The notes beneath the pieces were generated by a model, which was not told the DNA's origin, made no database searches, and saw only the letters and a program-made list of their open reading frames with translations. Made by a program: the position numbers and the translations under genes. A stretch of DNA of 64,000 nucleotides from positions 1,426,001-1,490,000 of the forward strand of contig JACONQ010000018.1 in assembly GCA_014281115.1 (NCBI GenBank), read 5' to 3'. Of the stretch, positions 47,453 to 57,342 are shown in pieces. How positions within the stretch are numbered: position 1 is the stretch's first letter; every line of letters begins with the position of its first letter. The stretch comes from Laburnicola sp. R22_1. Its lineage: Eukaryota; Ascomycota; Dothideomycetes; Pleosporales; Didymosphaeriaceae.

Positions 47453-48385
47453 GTGTGCGTAGACTTATTCTTGCTTGACATCAAAGTACCTCGCATATTT
47501 TGCGGTACGGGGGGTTTTGCGCGACTTAGGGACGGACGTTACCCCACTCCAGCTCCTAGTCATCCTGGTTCCCCCCCTCCGCTTCCGCCTAGTGGCTTTC
47601 GCCGTGCCTTTGAGCCTGCTCGGCCTCGTATTCACACTACTTATGCTAGTCTTGATGAGGCTCGCCGTATCGACTCTCGGCCTCGTGCTGACGCTTTTTC
47701 TGATAGTGTTGACGTTCGCCGGGCCATTAGGACGGCTAGACTTCGACACGCGCATAGAGATAGAGCTGGTGCGCCTACAGTCCCCTTGGGTAGTCTTCCC
47801 TTGGATCCTCGCGATCAGGACCGACCTGACCCCGTCGTTCCTGGATACGGTATGTATAGCAACGGACGTAGGAACTTTTGGAATGGACCTGGGCCCATCT
47901 TCCGACTCCCTGGATCCGGTTGGTATAGCGACGGTCGTACAAATGGACCAGAGCAAGCTGCTAATGAAGCGGATGAAGGCCCTTCGCACACACGAGTTAA
48001 CGAGTCGAATGGTGCTATAGATTATCCGATCGGTAGTGGGTCTCTTCCCTCTTCAACAGGCGCGACCGCTGTGTCCAACGCTCACGATGGCGCCGACGAG
48101 CAAACCAATCAGCCCGATGCGCAGGGTCAAGCGTCCCATCGTCGCCGCCGTGGGACCAACATCTTCCGGCAGCCACGTGATGCCGCGTGGTGGAATGATT
48201 TCAATGAGCCCGGACTACAGCCCATGCGTTATCCGCCTCCTCCGCCTCCTCAGTGGATACCTCTCGCTCCAGCCGCACCTCCACCCCCCGGAGACATGGA
48301 CATTCCCTCCTTTCCTCCACCTCCACCGCCCGAAGACACGGACATGCCCTCGTTTTCCCCACCTACCACCCCTTGGAGAATGTGA
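47453..48385 (+). CDS. Possible proline-rich protein (doubtful)
   Basis: An open frame of about 310 codons without an ATG near its beginning; the first in-frame ATG is at 47852. The product would be rich in Pro, Arg, Asp and Gly, with PPPPPPQW and two related segments (PPPPGDMDIPSFPP and PPPPEDTDMPSF) near the end. Between 47480 and 48000 a second plus-strand frame and one minus-strand frame are also open, so openness alone is weak evidence. It may be a 3' exon whose upstream part I cannot find, a young gene, or non-coding. No domain recognised. Confidence 0.3.
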   Translation: MCVDLFLLDIKVPRIFCGTGGFARLRDGRYPTPAPSHPGSPPPLPPSGFRRAFEPARPRIHTTYASLDEARRIDSRPRADAFSDSVDVRRAIRTARLRHAHRDRAGAPTVPLGSLPLDPRDQDRPDPVVPGYGMYSNGRRNFWNGPGPIFRLPGSGWYSDGRTNGPEQAANEADEGPSHTRVNESNGAIDYPIGSGSLPSSTGATAVSNAHDGADEQTNQPDAQGQASHRRRRGTNIFRQPRDAAWWNDFNEPGLQPMRYPPPPPPQWIPLAPAAPPPPGDMDIPSFPPPPPPEDTDMPSFSPPTTPWRM

Positions 48386-48733
48386 GCTGGAGATCCAGCG
48401 CCGTTGTCGCATTCCGCAAGATTCTTGAACACCTATCCACTTCGCCTGATAACACTGTGTCTTTGCACTGAGTATGGGCCCTGTAGAGACAAGTGAGCGT
48501 TACATAATTACGAACCAACCCCGAGGTCTAGCCTTGGGACAAGCAGATATGAAATGAAAGTATGAATGGAATAAATAGTGCAATGTCCTGCAGTGACGGG
48601 CGAATTCTTTTAATGCGCTGTTTGTGAAGGTTTCAGATGCGTCCGCGTAGGTGGCAAGTCTCGTAATTCAAAATCGAGCACCTGCTAGAAAATCATCGTA
48701 CTCGTAATCATAATCATAATCATAAGCACCGCC
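48386..48733. other. Intergenic, 3' of DNA ligase IV gene
   Basis: About 350 bp containing an AATCAT microsatellite near 48705-48725 just beyond the ligase stop codon. No gene seen. Confidence 0.5.
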
Positions 48734-51706
48734 TCACCCCCACTGAAACCTCTCTTCATCAACCCTCGTCTCTTCCTCCCAGCACTTTTCCACCCACGCA
48801 ACTCCCACCGTCCTCGCCAGCCCCGTAACACCCGCCCCCTTCTTATTTTGATGCGTCGCATCCGGAACAACGACATGCGTTATCCCCTCCTCATCAGCCC
48901 CATCCACGACAACCGCCCCAGCAAACCGGATGTAATTCCGCGCCAGCCTAGACCTGAACTCCCACCCGGGATCTTCACTCTCTTCGAAGACAACTTTCAT
49001 ATTACTGAACATGTAATTCTTCAGATGCGCCATCGAGTGCGCATGGTCTTCCAACTGTCCCAGAAAGTCCTGACTATCAAAGCTCGGATCAAACTTCTTA
49101 GGCATGGCGTCAAGGATGCTGCGCATCTCGTCCACATCCAGGATATCTCGCGCATACGGATCGCCGTTGTCGTCGACGTTGGCCTCGACAGCCATCTGGT
49201 CCGCATCAAGGAGGTGAAACATGTGACGATTTGCTTCGTAGGGGAGTAGATAAGGGATAGCGCCCACATCGACCTCGTTTTGCCGGATGCAGTCGTGTAT
49301 CCAGACTGGTTTTACAATATTGACGAGGCCGCGCTTTTCGAGAGAAGATACCTTCACGAGACGCTTGTCTGCGACGACGACGAGGTGCTTGTCTGAAGTA
49401 TCGCGCTGTACGATCTTGCCTCCGTGAGCTTTAACCAGGGCTTCTAGATCCGTTTTGGACTGCTTGGTCGGGTGGACTTGATCCGTCATGATGTAGAAGC
49501 TCAAGCCGTCGAACAGTTTAGATTCTGGGCCTGCGTACTGTGTCGATACGGTATCGTTTCCAGCGACAACAAGCGGTTTCTTCGTCGTACGCGCCTTCTT
49601 CCTCCTGCTCTGCTCGATTTTGAATTCCTTCTCTTTGTCCGCATGTTCGGTCTCCACGGTATTCTTGACCTCCCAAAACTCGTCGATGCTGAGAGCTTGA
49701 TCCCATCGCTTGTCTGTTTTAAGGGCCTTGAAGCGAGGGAAGCGCAGAGTCTGCCCTAGTCGGAACTTGTCCGTCGTCTCCACGCTCGCGGCTTTGCACT
49801 CTAGAACTACCGAGTCGCTTGGGTGGATCCACTGATCCGGGCGTTCGTACTGCCGATTCTCGTTGTGGCCACCCAGTTCGATTATGGCGGGCGGGCAGCG
49901 CTGCTCCCAGTCTTTCCACTTGCCTTCCGTGCGGCCGCGAATGGAGGTGTAGTCTTCTCTCGTGAAGCCGCCGCCTACTTTGAAGAACGATATGCATTTT
50001 CCATATTCAGGGTCACCTTCTTTCGCTTTCTTGTTGACAAGCAGTCCACATAGGAAGGACGAGTGGGTGCCACCCCGGTGTCCGGAGCCGAAGTAGCCGC
50101 CGATGACGACGCAGTCTAGCATTTCGCCGAATTCTGACATGTATTCTGGCTTCACCTTGACCCAATCATCGTTTCGCTCGTTTAGTTTATACATGGAACG
50201 CGGGTTCTTGAGTACAAGACCTTCCGAAGCATTCTCCACAACCCTACGAAGTTCTGGCTCGACCTCGGCAGGTGAGTGAGCCTCAATGTATGGATGTACC
50301 TCAAGGCGGCGGTGAACTCCTTTGACTGCATTTTGGAGTGCTGTGCGTCGTTCGCGAAGCATGTATGGCGTCAAGAGCGTGTCGTTGAGATACAAGCAAT
50401 CAAACACTCTGAATAGCGGACGCTGGCCGGTGTTCGAACCGGAAGTGTTCTCTTTTTCCGATATGGCAGCAGTTTTGAGCGTGCCGAAGCCGACGATGTG
50501 ATCAGTTTCCATATCCCAGGTAATCATCTCACCGTCTAGGATGATGTTCCGGATGTTTTTATGAAAGGCGTCTTTGATGAAGCGTGTTAGGGCTCCAGCT
50601 TCTTCTCCTGTAAAATGCTTTCCATACAAATAGGTATAGTCCTTCGCTTTGCGAGACCAGAAGCCGAAGACTTTCCCTCCAGGTGCTTCTGGGTCGTCTA
50701 TCATGTGGAGCTGCATTCGCTCGCCATCGAGTTTCTCTTCGATCCAGAATGAGTCATCGTCGGGAGTAGGTTTTAGTTTCGATACAATCTTGTCGAAAGA
50801 ACCAACCTTTGGCTGGAACGCGGCGAGCTGCGGTTGGAAGCATTGCATGAGCGTAATGCCGGTGTCTTCGCCGTCTAAACGAGTTTTCGGGTCGTATAAC
50901 TCCCAGCATACTCGGCGAAGATTGGAGGAAATGTTGAAGAGCGCCTCCGCATCCGGGTGCCATATGTCTAGAATCGTTCTCTCGGTTGCTCCAATCTTCA
51001 TCTGTCGCAAGATGATCCGAATGAGCCAGGTCATCTCCTCTGGATTCATGCGCCGATAGAATCGTTCAAAGATTTTGATCTGCTCTTTCTCCCCCCCTAC
51101 TTGTGAAAGGCGGTCGAGCGTGTTGTTGACTTCTGCGATGCTCATGGTTCCAACTTCGGATCGCATGGGCCGCTTCGACAATACTTGGTAGCATCGGCCA
51201 GCAAAATCTCCAGCTGTCGAAGCAGATGCCTTGTGTAATTGACCGGGCAGCTTCCAATTCACCATTTGCTTAGCATCGTCGGAATCTTTGTTGATCTTAG
51301 TGACCTGGATCAATATCTTTGCGATGGCCTTCTCTTTGAGTCCATACATGGCACGATCCCGGTCCTTCTCCGGAATCATCAATCGCATTGCGGGGTAAAA
51401 GTCGTTGCCCACCTCTTTGCGCCATTGTGCGATGTATCTCTCGATGATATTCCGCTTAGCTTCGTGTGGCGACAGGTTCGAATGCCCTGAAGGTCCGACT
51501 CTTGGACGCGGGCCTGCTGGCCTGTTCTTCTTTCCAGCATCTAAAAGTGGATCGAACAGCTCGTTGAACAGCGTATGAAACGGAAGCGTCTTGTGGAGGT
51601 TGCTGGGCCGGTTGGGGTATTTGGAGTCTAGATGGTCTTCCCCGCCGTACATGAGCGTCTGCTCCCTGACGGCGTCGGCGTCGGGCATGGCTGCATCTTC
51701 ACTCAT
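48734..51706 (-). CDS. lig4: DNA ligase IV (non-homologous end joining)
   Basis: ATP-dependent nuclear DNA ligase that seals double-strand breaks together with Xrcc4/Lif1 and Ku. A single uninterrupted frame of 990 residues, normal for fungal Lig4. The N-terminal DNA-binding domain runs to about residue 250 (HTLFNELFDPLLDA, MKIGATERTILDIWHPDAE). The nucleotidyltransferase core has active-site Lys325 in EEKLDGERMQLH. Later core motifs include FGFWSRKAKDYTYLYG, IILDGEMITWD, SEGLVLKNP and WVKVKPEYM. Two BRCT domains follow: FDGLSFYIMTDQVHP with VNIVKPVWIHDCIRQ, and the C-terminal VDGADEEGITHVVVP with VGVAWVEKCWEE. The region between the BRCTs holds the expected partner-binding segment. The gene is divergent from irs4, with 390 bp between start codons. 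Confidence 0.97.
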   Translation of the reverse strand: MSEDAAMPDADAVREQTLMYGGEDHLDSKYPNRPSNLHKTLPFHTLFNELFDPLLDAGKKNRPAGPRPRVGPSGHSNLSPHEAKRNIIERYIAQWRKEVGNDFYPAMRLMIPEKDRDRAMYGLKEKAIAKILIQVTKINKDSDDAKQMVNWKLPGQLHKASASTAGDFAGRCYQVLSKRPMRSEVGTMSIAEVNNTLDRLSQVGGEKEQIKIFERFYRRMNPEEMTWLIRIILRQMKIGATERTILDIWHPDAEALFNISSNLRRVCWELYDPKTRLDGEDTGITLMQCFQPQLAAFQPKVGSFDKIVSKLKPTPDDDSFWIEEKLDGERMQLHMIDDPEAPGGKVFGFWSRKAKDYTYLYGKHFTGEEAGALTRFIKDAFHKNIRNIILDGEMITWDMETDHIVGFGTLKTAAISEKENTSGSNTGQRPLFRVFDCLYLNDTLLTPYMLRERRTALQNAVKGVHRRLEVHPYIEAHSPAEVEPELRRVVENASEGLVLKNPRSMYKLNERNDDWVKVKPEYMSEFGEMLDCVVIGGYFGSGHRGGTHSSFLCGLLVNKKAKEGDPEYGKCISFFKVGGGFTREDYTSIRGRTEGKWKDWEQRCPPAIIELGGHNENRQYERPDQWIHPSDSVVLECKAASVETTDKFRLGQTLRFPRFKALKTDKRWDQALSIDEFWEVKNTVETEHADKEKEFKIEQSRRKKARTTKKPLVVAGNDTVSTQYAGPESKLFDGLSFYIMTDQVHPTKQSKTDLEALVKAHGGKIVQRDTSDKHLVVVADKRLVKVSSLEKRGLVNIVKPVWIHDCIRQNEVDVGAIPYLLPYEANRHMFHLLDADQMAVEANVDDNGDPYARDILDVDEMRSILDAMPKKFDPSFDSQDFLGQLEDHAHSMAHLKNYMFSNMKVVFEESEDPGWEFRSRLARNYIRFAGAVVVDGADEEGITHVVVPDATHQNKKGAGVTGLARTVGVAWVEKCWEEETRVDEERFQWG

Positions 51707-52096
51707 GGTATACGCATTCGTTCAGGACAGACAGTTTCGAAGGAGTCAAGTTGTCGAGATGCGGCGCAGGCAACCGCGACTGAACGCCTTCACGTAGTCA
51801 CGTGGCGGATCACCGGCGCAAACGGCTAGCTGCTGCCTGAGGCATGGCATGGAGCTGCGCAATGCGCATTGTCCCGCTCAGCCATTCACTTGTTCCTCCT
51901 GGACCTCCCTGGACCTCCCCGTCGCTCGTTCAACGTGTATTGTCCGCCATCTAGAGCTGCTGCTGTCCACATGCAGGTGGCAGGCCCCCTAGGAACCAGC
52001 CCTCCCGTATCCGACATCCACCCAAACCCGATGGGCAGCAACCTGCTTGAAGCCTGAGTCTTCGATCCGGGCTCCGAGGATACTCTAGTCAGGCCC
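51707..52096. promoter_or_regulatory. Divergent promoter region lig4 / irs4
   Basis: This 390-bp interval separates the two start codons and must contain both promoters and leaders. I see no specific factor site that I would defend. Confidence 0.55.
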
Positions 52097-54469
52097 ATGA
52101 GCTCCGCAACTGGCGACACGCAATTCAACGTGCGAGATGCTGCGCTGCACGGTGCATCCTCAGCCTTCTCGAAGCCGCCCGTCAAGCCGAAACCGCTGGT
52201 GAATACGTATACGGGCGGGAACAATGGCGCGTTGCTTGCAGCTACCAAAGTAGGCACCGGGACGCCCCGGACCACAACGCCTTCGAGGGCTGCGGCGCCG
52301 CTGGGGAGGGATTGGACGGGCGGGAGCACCAAGAGCACGGCCAGGCCGTATGCCTCACCCATGCGGACGCTGAGTAAGTAGCCTGGGGTACACCTGCATG
52401 TAGGGCAACTGTCCCATTGCACTTTGCTAACTCGCGCCCGCAACGTCCAGGCAAATCCAGCAGCTCCAGTACCTTGGCAGTGCCTGGAGAGGGCTTCGCC
52501 GAGCACTCTCCCTCCCCCTCGAACATAGCCGCGAAGCTAGCCGCTTCGAGACACAGTCCTATGAAGCCGATACCGCAAGCTACCACTACGCCTGTCATGA
52601 GTGAGAGAGAAGCGAACGAGCGGGACGTGCTCCCCCCGTCGGGAAGCGTGGGGAATGTACTAGCAAGGCTGGACTCTAGGCAACAGAACATACCCAAAGC
52701 GAAGACAAGACCAGCGACTCAGACGGACCGAGTCGCGCAGGCACAGCGGGCAGATCAGGAGGATAAGCCCACCGATGATACTCCTAGTACGTGATTTGAA
52801 AGTACACTTGCATATGCCTCTTGTGTACGAGTTATCATGGGGTACCGCCTCTGAGTGAACTATACTGACTTGCTTCTCAACCTTTAGTTGCGCCTACCAC
52901 TTCCTTGGTTAACATGTTTGAGCAAAGTCAGCCTGTCACAATACGATCGCCGAAGCCGCAGCGTTCGTTCAAACTACCTCCTGAACCTAACCATGGCGAG
53001 CCTCTCGAGAGGCAGATGACAAAGACTCCCCCTCCCGTCAAGCCGAAGCCGAAACCACTATCTGCTACGGTGCATTCTACCGATGGCGCCGCAGAATCCT
53101 TGGGCTTCAAAGCACTGCGGAAAGACACTTTCGGCACTCCTCCTGTTATGCAAAAGCCTCCGCAAGTAGCAAGAATCAAGACTGCAAAGCCCAGCCCCAA
53201 GTCTCCACCGAGCCGAGCATCTCCACCAAAGGTATGTCTCAGCTGATACCCTGGTCTGTCTTTATGTGATTAGCTGTGATAGTCTGAGTATACTGTACTG
53301 ACTAGTACCCGCACGTTTAGTCTGAAGAAATGGTACAATCTACTTCTACTTCCTATCGCAACAGGAGGCTGTCTTCGTCTCTGAGCCATCATGAGGCTCC
53401 ATCGTCACCATCGTCTTTCGTATCCGCCAAGGAGACTCAGGAAGAGAAGCCCAAGCCCAGTATTCCACCTCCGCGACGATCTGCCAAGCTGGCGCAGGGG
53501 ACAACACAGACTCATACTAGGCCGAAGTCTGCTACACCACAATCGCTGCCACCAATACCACTGGCGCAGTCAAAGCCTATCCCTTTGCTACCTCCGTCTG
53601 AGAGAACTCCGCACCCTCCAGCTAGGCGCGCGTCAGTATCAGGAGCGTCTGCCCCTACAGGTACACTCTACCATTCGAATTACCAGCGCGAGTCCGTAAA
53701 AGCGATCACAAAACACTTGACCGGCGACAGTCTCTCCGACGCCATCGTGGGCGCTGCACTAGCCTCTTCCCGCAACGGTTCACCTGCTCGACCCTCCTCT
53801 TTACACCTTTCGCCAGGCCCTTCTCTCACTGCATCGCCGCTTCCGGGACGCAAGCACCACTTGAGTAGTTTCCACCGCTCTCCATCCCCACCGAAACCCA
53901 AACCGCAACCACAAACCGCTGGCAAGCTGAGAACGACACTGCGGAGGGAACCCTCATCATCGTCCGACGAGGAAGAGAGCGAGAGATACAAGCGCAAAGG
54001 CACAAGAATCATGGGCTTGGGGCGAAAGCATCCAAACAAACACCACGAAGGAACGCGCAAACGCTGGCGCGATCAGATTACCGAGCGAGAACGGAAACGT
54101 TACGAGGGAGTCTGGGCAGCGAACAAAGGCCTGTGCATCTCTTCCCCGACTTCATCCCGCTCTCCATCTCGTCCTCAACAGGCGGAAGAGGATCCGATGC
54201 TCGATGTGCTAAATGTGGTGACGAAGGACATCTGGTCGCGGAGTCGCCTGCCAGACCACGTTCTAGAGGAGGTCTGGGACTTGGTGGATAGTAGGGAAAT
54301 TGGAAGACTCAAGAGAGAGGAGTTTGTGGTGGGCATGTGGCTAATTGATCAGAGGCTCAAGGGGAGAAAGTTACCGATCAAAGTCAGCGACAGCGTGTGG
54401 GGGAGTGTGAGGAGTGGAGTGCAAGTTAAAGTTGGGGATCGGCATCATCGACAACGTGTAAAGAAGTAA
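52097..54469 (+). CDS. irs4: Irs4/Tax4-like EH-domain protein
   Basis: In yeast, Irs4 and Tax4 bind and stimulate the phosphatidylinositol-4,5-bisphosphate phosphatase Inp51, acting in cell-wall integrity and rDNA silencing. Exons 52097-52373, 52451-52786, 52888-53231 and 53321-54469 join in frame to 701 residues. About 550 N-terminal residues are Ser/Pro/Lys-rich and disordered, with many short proline motifs (PPVKPKPL, PPPVKPKPKPL, IPPPRRSAK). The C-terminus is an EH domain: KRYEGVWAANKG, VTKDIWSRSRLPDHVLEEVW, LVDSREIGRLKREEFVVGMW, LIDQRLKGRKLP. This layout (long disordered region, one C-terminal EH domain) is specific to the Irs4 family. Retained introns would create stops, so the joins are well constrained. 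Confidence 0.9.
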
Positions 54470-54701
54470 CCAAGCTAGACGGGACTAGGGTTGGCGCCAG
54501 AGTATTGATTGTTGTGCTTTAGACGAGATACCCGATAACTTTTAGTTTCAATTCACTTGAGTATATTTTTTTGGATTGTTTGTACTGATGATATACTACA
54601 CCGAGTTGATCCGAACACACGCCATCTAGCAGCTGATATTGTACAAATGGCCAGATACGACATTGCACCACTCCTCCAACCCACACGGTCCCGCTTCCAT
54701 C

Positions 54702-55337
54702 TCAACCAAAAACCGTTCCATGCTTCTTCCCCTCCACATCCTTCAACCCCTCGTTCCCCAACCACTTCATCGCCCTCCAAGGCCACAAAACCGCAGCCAC
54801 CTTCCCCTTGACCAAGCCCAACGGCACCGCCCCAAAAGTCCTACTATCCCTACTCCACTCCAAATTATCGCCCGCAAGCCAACAATGCCCCTCCGGCACC
54901 TGAATTACCTCCCCCCTATGCACCGCCCACTCGCCCTCCTCATTTCCCTTCTCCACATCCTCGTCCTCCCGCCCAGGCGTAACAACGCTAACGTAATCCC
55001 CCGGCATGCCGACGACGCGCTTGCACCCCGACCTTCCGCGGTCAGAAGGATGTTTGAAGGTTACGATGTCGCCGACGGCGATGTTGCGGCCGCGACGGTG
55101 GAGGCGCGATTCCAGGATTACGGGGAACGCTTTGTGGTCGTGTGGGATTGTGGGGACCATGCTGATGCCGGTGGTGGGGCAGGGGCGGCCGATGTAGCTG
55201 AATACGAGGTGTAGGGTGAGGAAGGTGCCGGTTACGATTTTGAGGGAGGATATACAGATGCGGAGGGGGTGGGGGAGGGCGGAGGATTGGAGGGGACGCA
55301 GGCGGGTGAGGAGGGTGTGGAGGCGGGGGGGTGGCAT
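54702..55337 (-). CDS. imp1: Mitochondrial inner membrane protease subunit 1 (Imp1)
   Basis: Signal peptidase of family S26 that removes sorting signals from proteins delivered to the intermembrane space. A single exon encodes 211 residues. A membrane anchor lies at about 28-49 (CISSLKIVTGTFLTLHLVFS). The catalytic Ser59 is in TGISMVPTI and the catalytic Lys106 in KRVVGMPGD. The substrate-pocket box GDNLEWSRDSRTFGAVPLG follows, ending in KVAAVLWPW. The N-terminus is rich in Arg and Leu, which suits mitochondrial targeting. The SRDSRTFG box favours Imp1 over Imp2, though the two are similar. Its 3' end faces that of irs4; its 5' end faces the JmjC gene about 230 bp away. Confidence 0.92.
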   Translation of the reverse strand: MPPPRLHTLLTRLRPLQSSALPHPLRICISSLKIVTGTFLTLHLVFSYIGRPCPTTGISMVPTIPHDHKAFPVILESRLHRRGRNIAVGDIVTFKHPSDRGRSGCKRVVGMPGDYVSVVTPGREDEDVEKGNEEGEWAVHRGEVIQVPEGHCWLAGDNLEWSRDSRTFGAVPLGLVKGKVAAVLWPWRAMKWLGNEGLKDVEGKKHGTVFG

Positions 55338-55564
55338 TTTTGGTGGTTGGTTGTGTGTTTGTGTGGTGGTGGAGGGGTGTTATCGCTGCATTGCTGTAGG
55401 GCGGTGCGGGTGTGGCGAGATGGTGGGTGGTGGGTGGTGGGTTGAGTTGGGGGTTGGTGTGCGGTTCGTGGAGTTGAGCTTCACAAGCTCCGAGCGCCAA
55501 GTGCTTAATTCCGTGTCATAACACCGCTCGCTCGCATGGCCGATCGCGCCCACAGCACGCCAAC

Positions 55565-56818
55565 ATGACAGAAAGCACCATTGTAGGGCTTAAACGCCGC
55601 GAGCAAGCTGCTCCCCAGTATGCCTCCTTTTTCACTGTGGAAATGCGATTCAAAAGCTAATACCCAACTGCAGGCCTGCGCCCACGGGTTTCGAAGGCGA
55701 AGGGAACCTCCACGATGCTGTAAGAGGTGGCTCTCATTTCTTTCGCGCACGCAATTCCATATTTTCAAGTCCTATCGCACCCATCCGATCATCTTTCTAA
55801 CCCTCCAAAAGACCTCATAACCACGTACCACGACCTAAACCCCACCACGATCGATGAACTCGACGAAGAGCCCTCCCCCCTCGAATACCTGCGCTACGTC
55901 GCGCGCAACCGCCCCTTCGTCGTCCGTCACAGCGCCGCAAACTGGCCAGCGCGCAAAAAATGGAACGCCTCGTACCTCACCTCTACAATGCGCGATTCGA
56001 CCGTCAACGTCGCCATCACGCCTTCAGGCAACGCCGACTCAATCCTGCACCTCCCGCACTCCTCCGGCGCCCTCTTCGTCAAGCCCCTCGAGCGCACCTC
56101 ACCCTTCACCCCCGCGCTCCGAAAAATCCAAGCCCAGGAACGAGATCCTGCATATGAAGGAGCGACGCACTATCTGCAGACGCAGAACGACAATCTGCGC
56201 GGCGAATACGCAACTCTCTTCTCCGACGTACCCGCCTCCATCCCCTGGGCGCGCATAGCCCTCGACAAAGACCCCGACGCGATAAATTTCTGGCTCGGAA
56301 ACAGCGCGAGCACGACGGCGTTGCATAAAGATAATTATGAGAATGTGTATGTGCAGATACTAGGGCGGAAACACTTTGTCCTCTTGCCGCCCGTTGAGGC
56401 AGCGTGCGTGAATGAGAAGGCGGTGCTGAGTGCTGCGTATGCGTATGCTGGCGGTGATGACGGGGAAGAAGTGAAGAAAGATGGATTGGTAGTGCATATT
56501 GACGGGGCAGACGAGGAGGGAGAAGATACCTATGTGCCGTTTGCGACCTGGGATCCTGACGAACCTTTGGAGCACGCGACGCCGTTCTCCAAGTACTCGC
56601 GGCCGCTGAGGGTCACCCTGGAGGAAGGCGATATGCTGTACCTGCCTGCGCTGTGGTATCATAAAGTGAGCCAGAGCTGTGATGCAGATGGGCTGTGCTG
56701 CGCGGTGAATTACTGGTATGATTTGGATTTTAGTGGCGGGTTCTGGGCGATGAGTAGCTTTGTGAGGGGTGTGGGGTTGCGGGAGCAGCAGATACGGGCG
56801 GGAGTGGTGCAGGGATGA
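55565..56818 (+). CDS. JMJD7-like JmjC-domain protein (5' end uncertain)
   Basis: Fe(II)/2-oxoglutarate oxygenase of the cupin-8/JMJD7 group; human JMJD7 is a lysyl hydroxylase. The core is secure from about 55800 to the stop at 56818: DLITTYHDLNP, EPSPLEYLRYVARNRPFVVR, NFWLGNSASTTALHKDNYEN with the HxD iron ligands, GRKHFVLLPP, and LPALWYHKVSQS with the distal His. The core frame has no nearby ATG, so at least one 5' exon exists. A model with exons 55565-55617, 55674-55726 and 55770-56818 keeps frame and gives 384 residues. Its first intron has good signals (GTATGC, AGCTAATAC, TGCAG), but the second uses a weak GTGGCT donor. Treat the first ~40 residues as tentative. Confidence 0.8.
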
Positions 56819-57197
56819 GGGGTGAGCTGGTTATGAGTGCGAGGAGGATTCTGGGTTGAGGGTTCAAATGGAGGCAGACTAGATACTCCTGGTAGCCTGG
56901 AAAGATTCGGGCGTTACATGATGCTACAGCAAAGTGAAGCTAGATACTTATCTATATACGAAGGCAATGTATCGTTTAGTGACCATCCCTTCCACCAGCC
57001 CAGGCCACCCCTACTCCTCTAACATATCCCCATTCATAACCTCACACCTCACTCACAAGCCAACAACTTCATCGTACTTTCTCTGCCTAATCCCCAAAAA
57101 GAAGAGAGAGAACATCCCATCCCCCTCTCCCACCCATCTATCCTGTCCAGCCCACACCACACCCCAAAAAAAAACCTCACAGTACCACACAAGCGCC
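56819..57197. other. Intergenic, downstream of JmjC gene and tRNA
   Basis: About 380 bp with C-rich stretches on the plus strand. No gene seen. Confidence 0.5.
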
Positions 57198-57204
57198 AAA
57201 AAAA
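57198..57204 (-). terminator. Pol III oligo-T terminator of the tRNA gene
   Basis: Seven consecutive T on the minus strand begin 8 nt beyond the discriminator base of the tRNA, a normal position and length for RNA polymerase III termination. Confidence 0.85.
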
Positions 57205-57211
57205 TATCCAC

Positions 57212-57342
57212 TGGTCACTACGAGGGTCGAACTCGCGACCTTGGCGTTATTAGCACCACGCTCTAACCAACTGACTGTGTTGTTGTTAGTACACCGCTTG
57301 TGAATGCGGGGTTGTTGGAATTTTGACTCACGCTAAGCGACC
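57212..57342 (-). tRNA. tRNA-Ile(AAU), split by a 57-bp insert in the D-stem
   Basis: Minus strand, exons 57342-57332 (11 nt) and 57274-57212 (63 nt), together 74 nt. Joined, they form a complete cloverleaf: acceptor strands GGTCGCT and AGTGACC (seven pairs, one G-U) with discriminator A; D-stem GCTC/GAGC with loop AGTTGGTTA; anticodon stem TGGTG/CGCCA with loop CTAATAA, anticodon AAT; variable loop AGGTC; T-stem GCGAG/CTCGT with loop TTCGACC. The anticodon loop has no canonical intron. The B box is intact, but the A box (TAGC + TCAGTTGG) is interrupted by the insert. A T7 terminator follows, and a TATAAA motif lies about 45 bp upstream (57386-57391). Identity is certain; whether the gene is expressed and how the insert is removed are open. 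Confidence 0.9.
57275..57331 (-). other. Spliceosomal-type intron inside tRNA-Ile (57 bp)
   Basis: The insert between tRNA nucleotides 11 and 12 starts GTGAGT, contains TACTAAC with the branch A 11 nt before the 3' end, and ends ACACAG. These are the same signals and the same size range as protein-gene introns in this window. Exact removal restores both the D-stem pairing and the A box. Canonical nuclear tRNA introns lie one base 3' of the anticodon and lack these signals. The intron assignment is an inference from sequence and structure. Confidence 0.8.
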
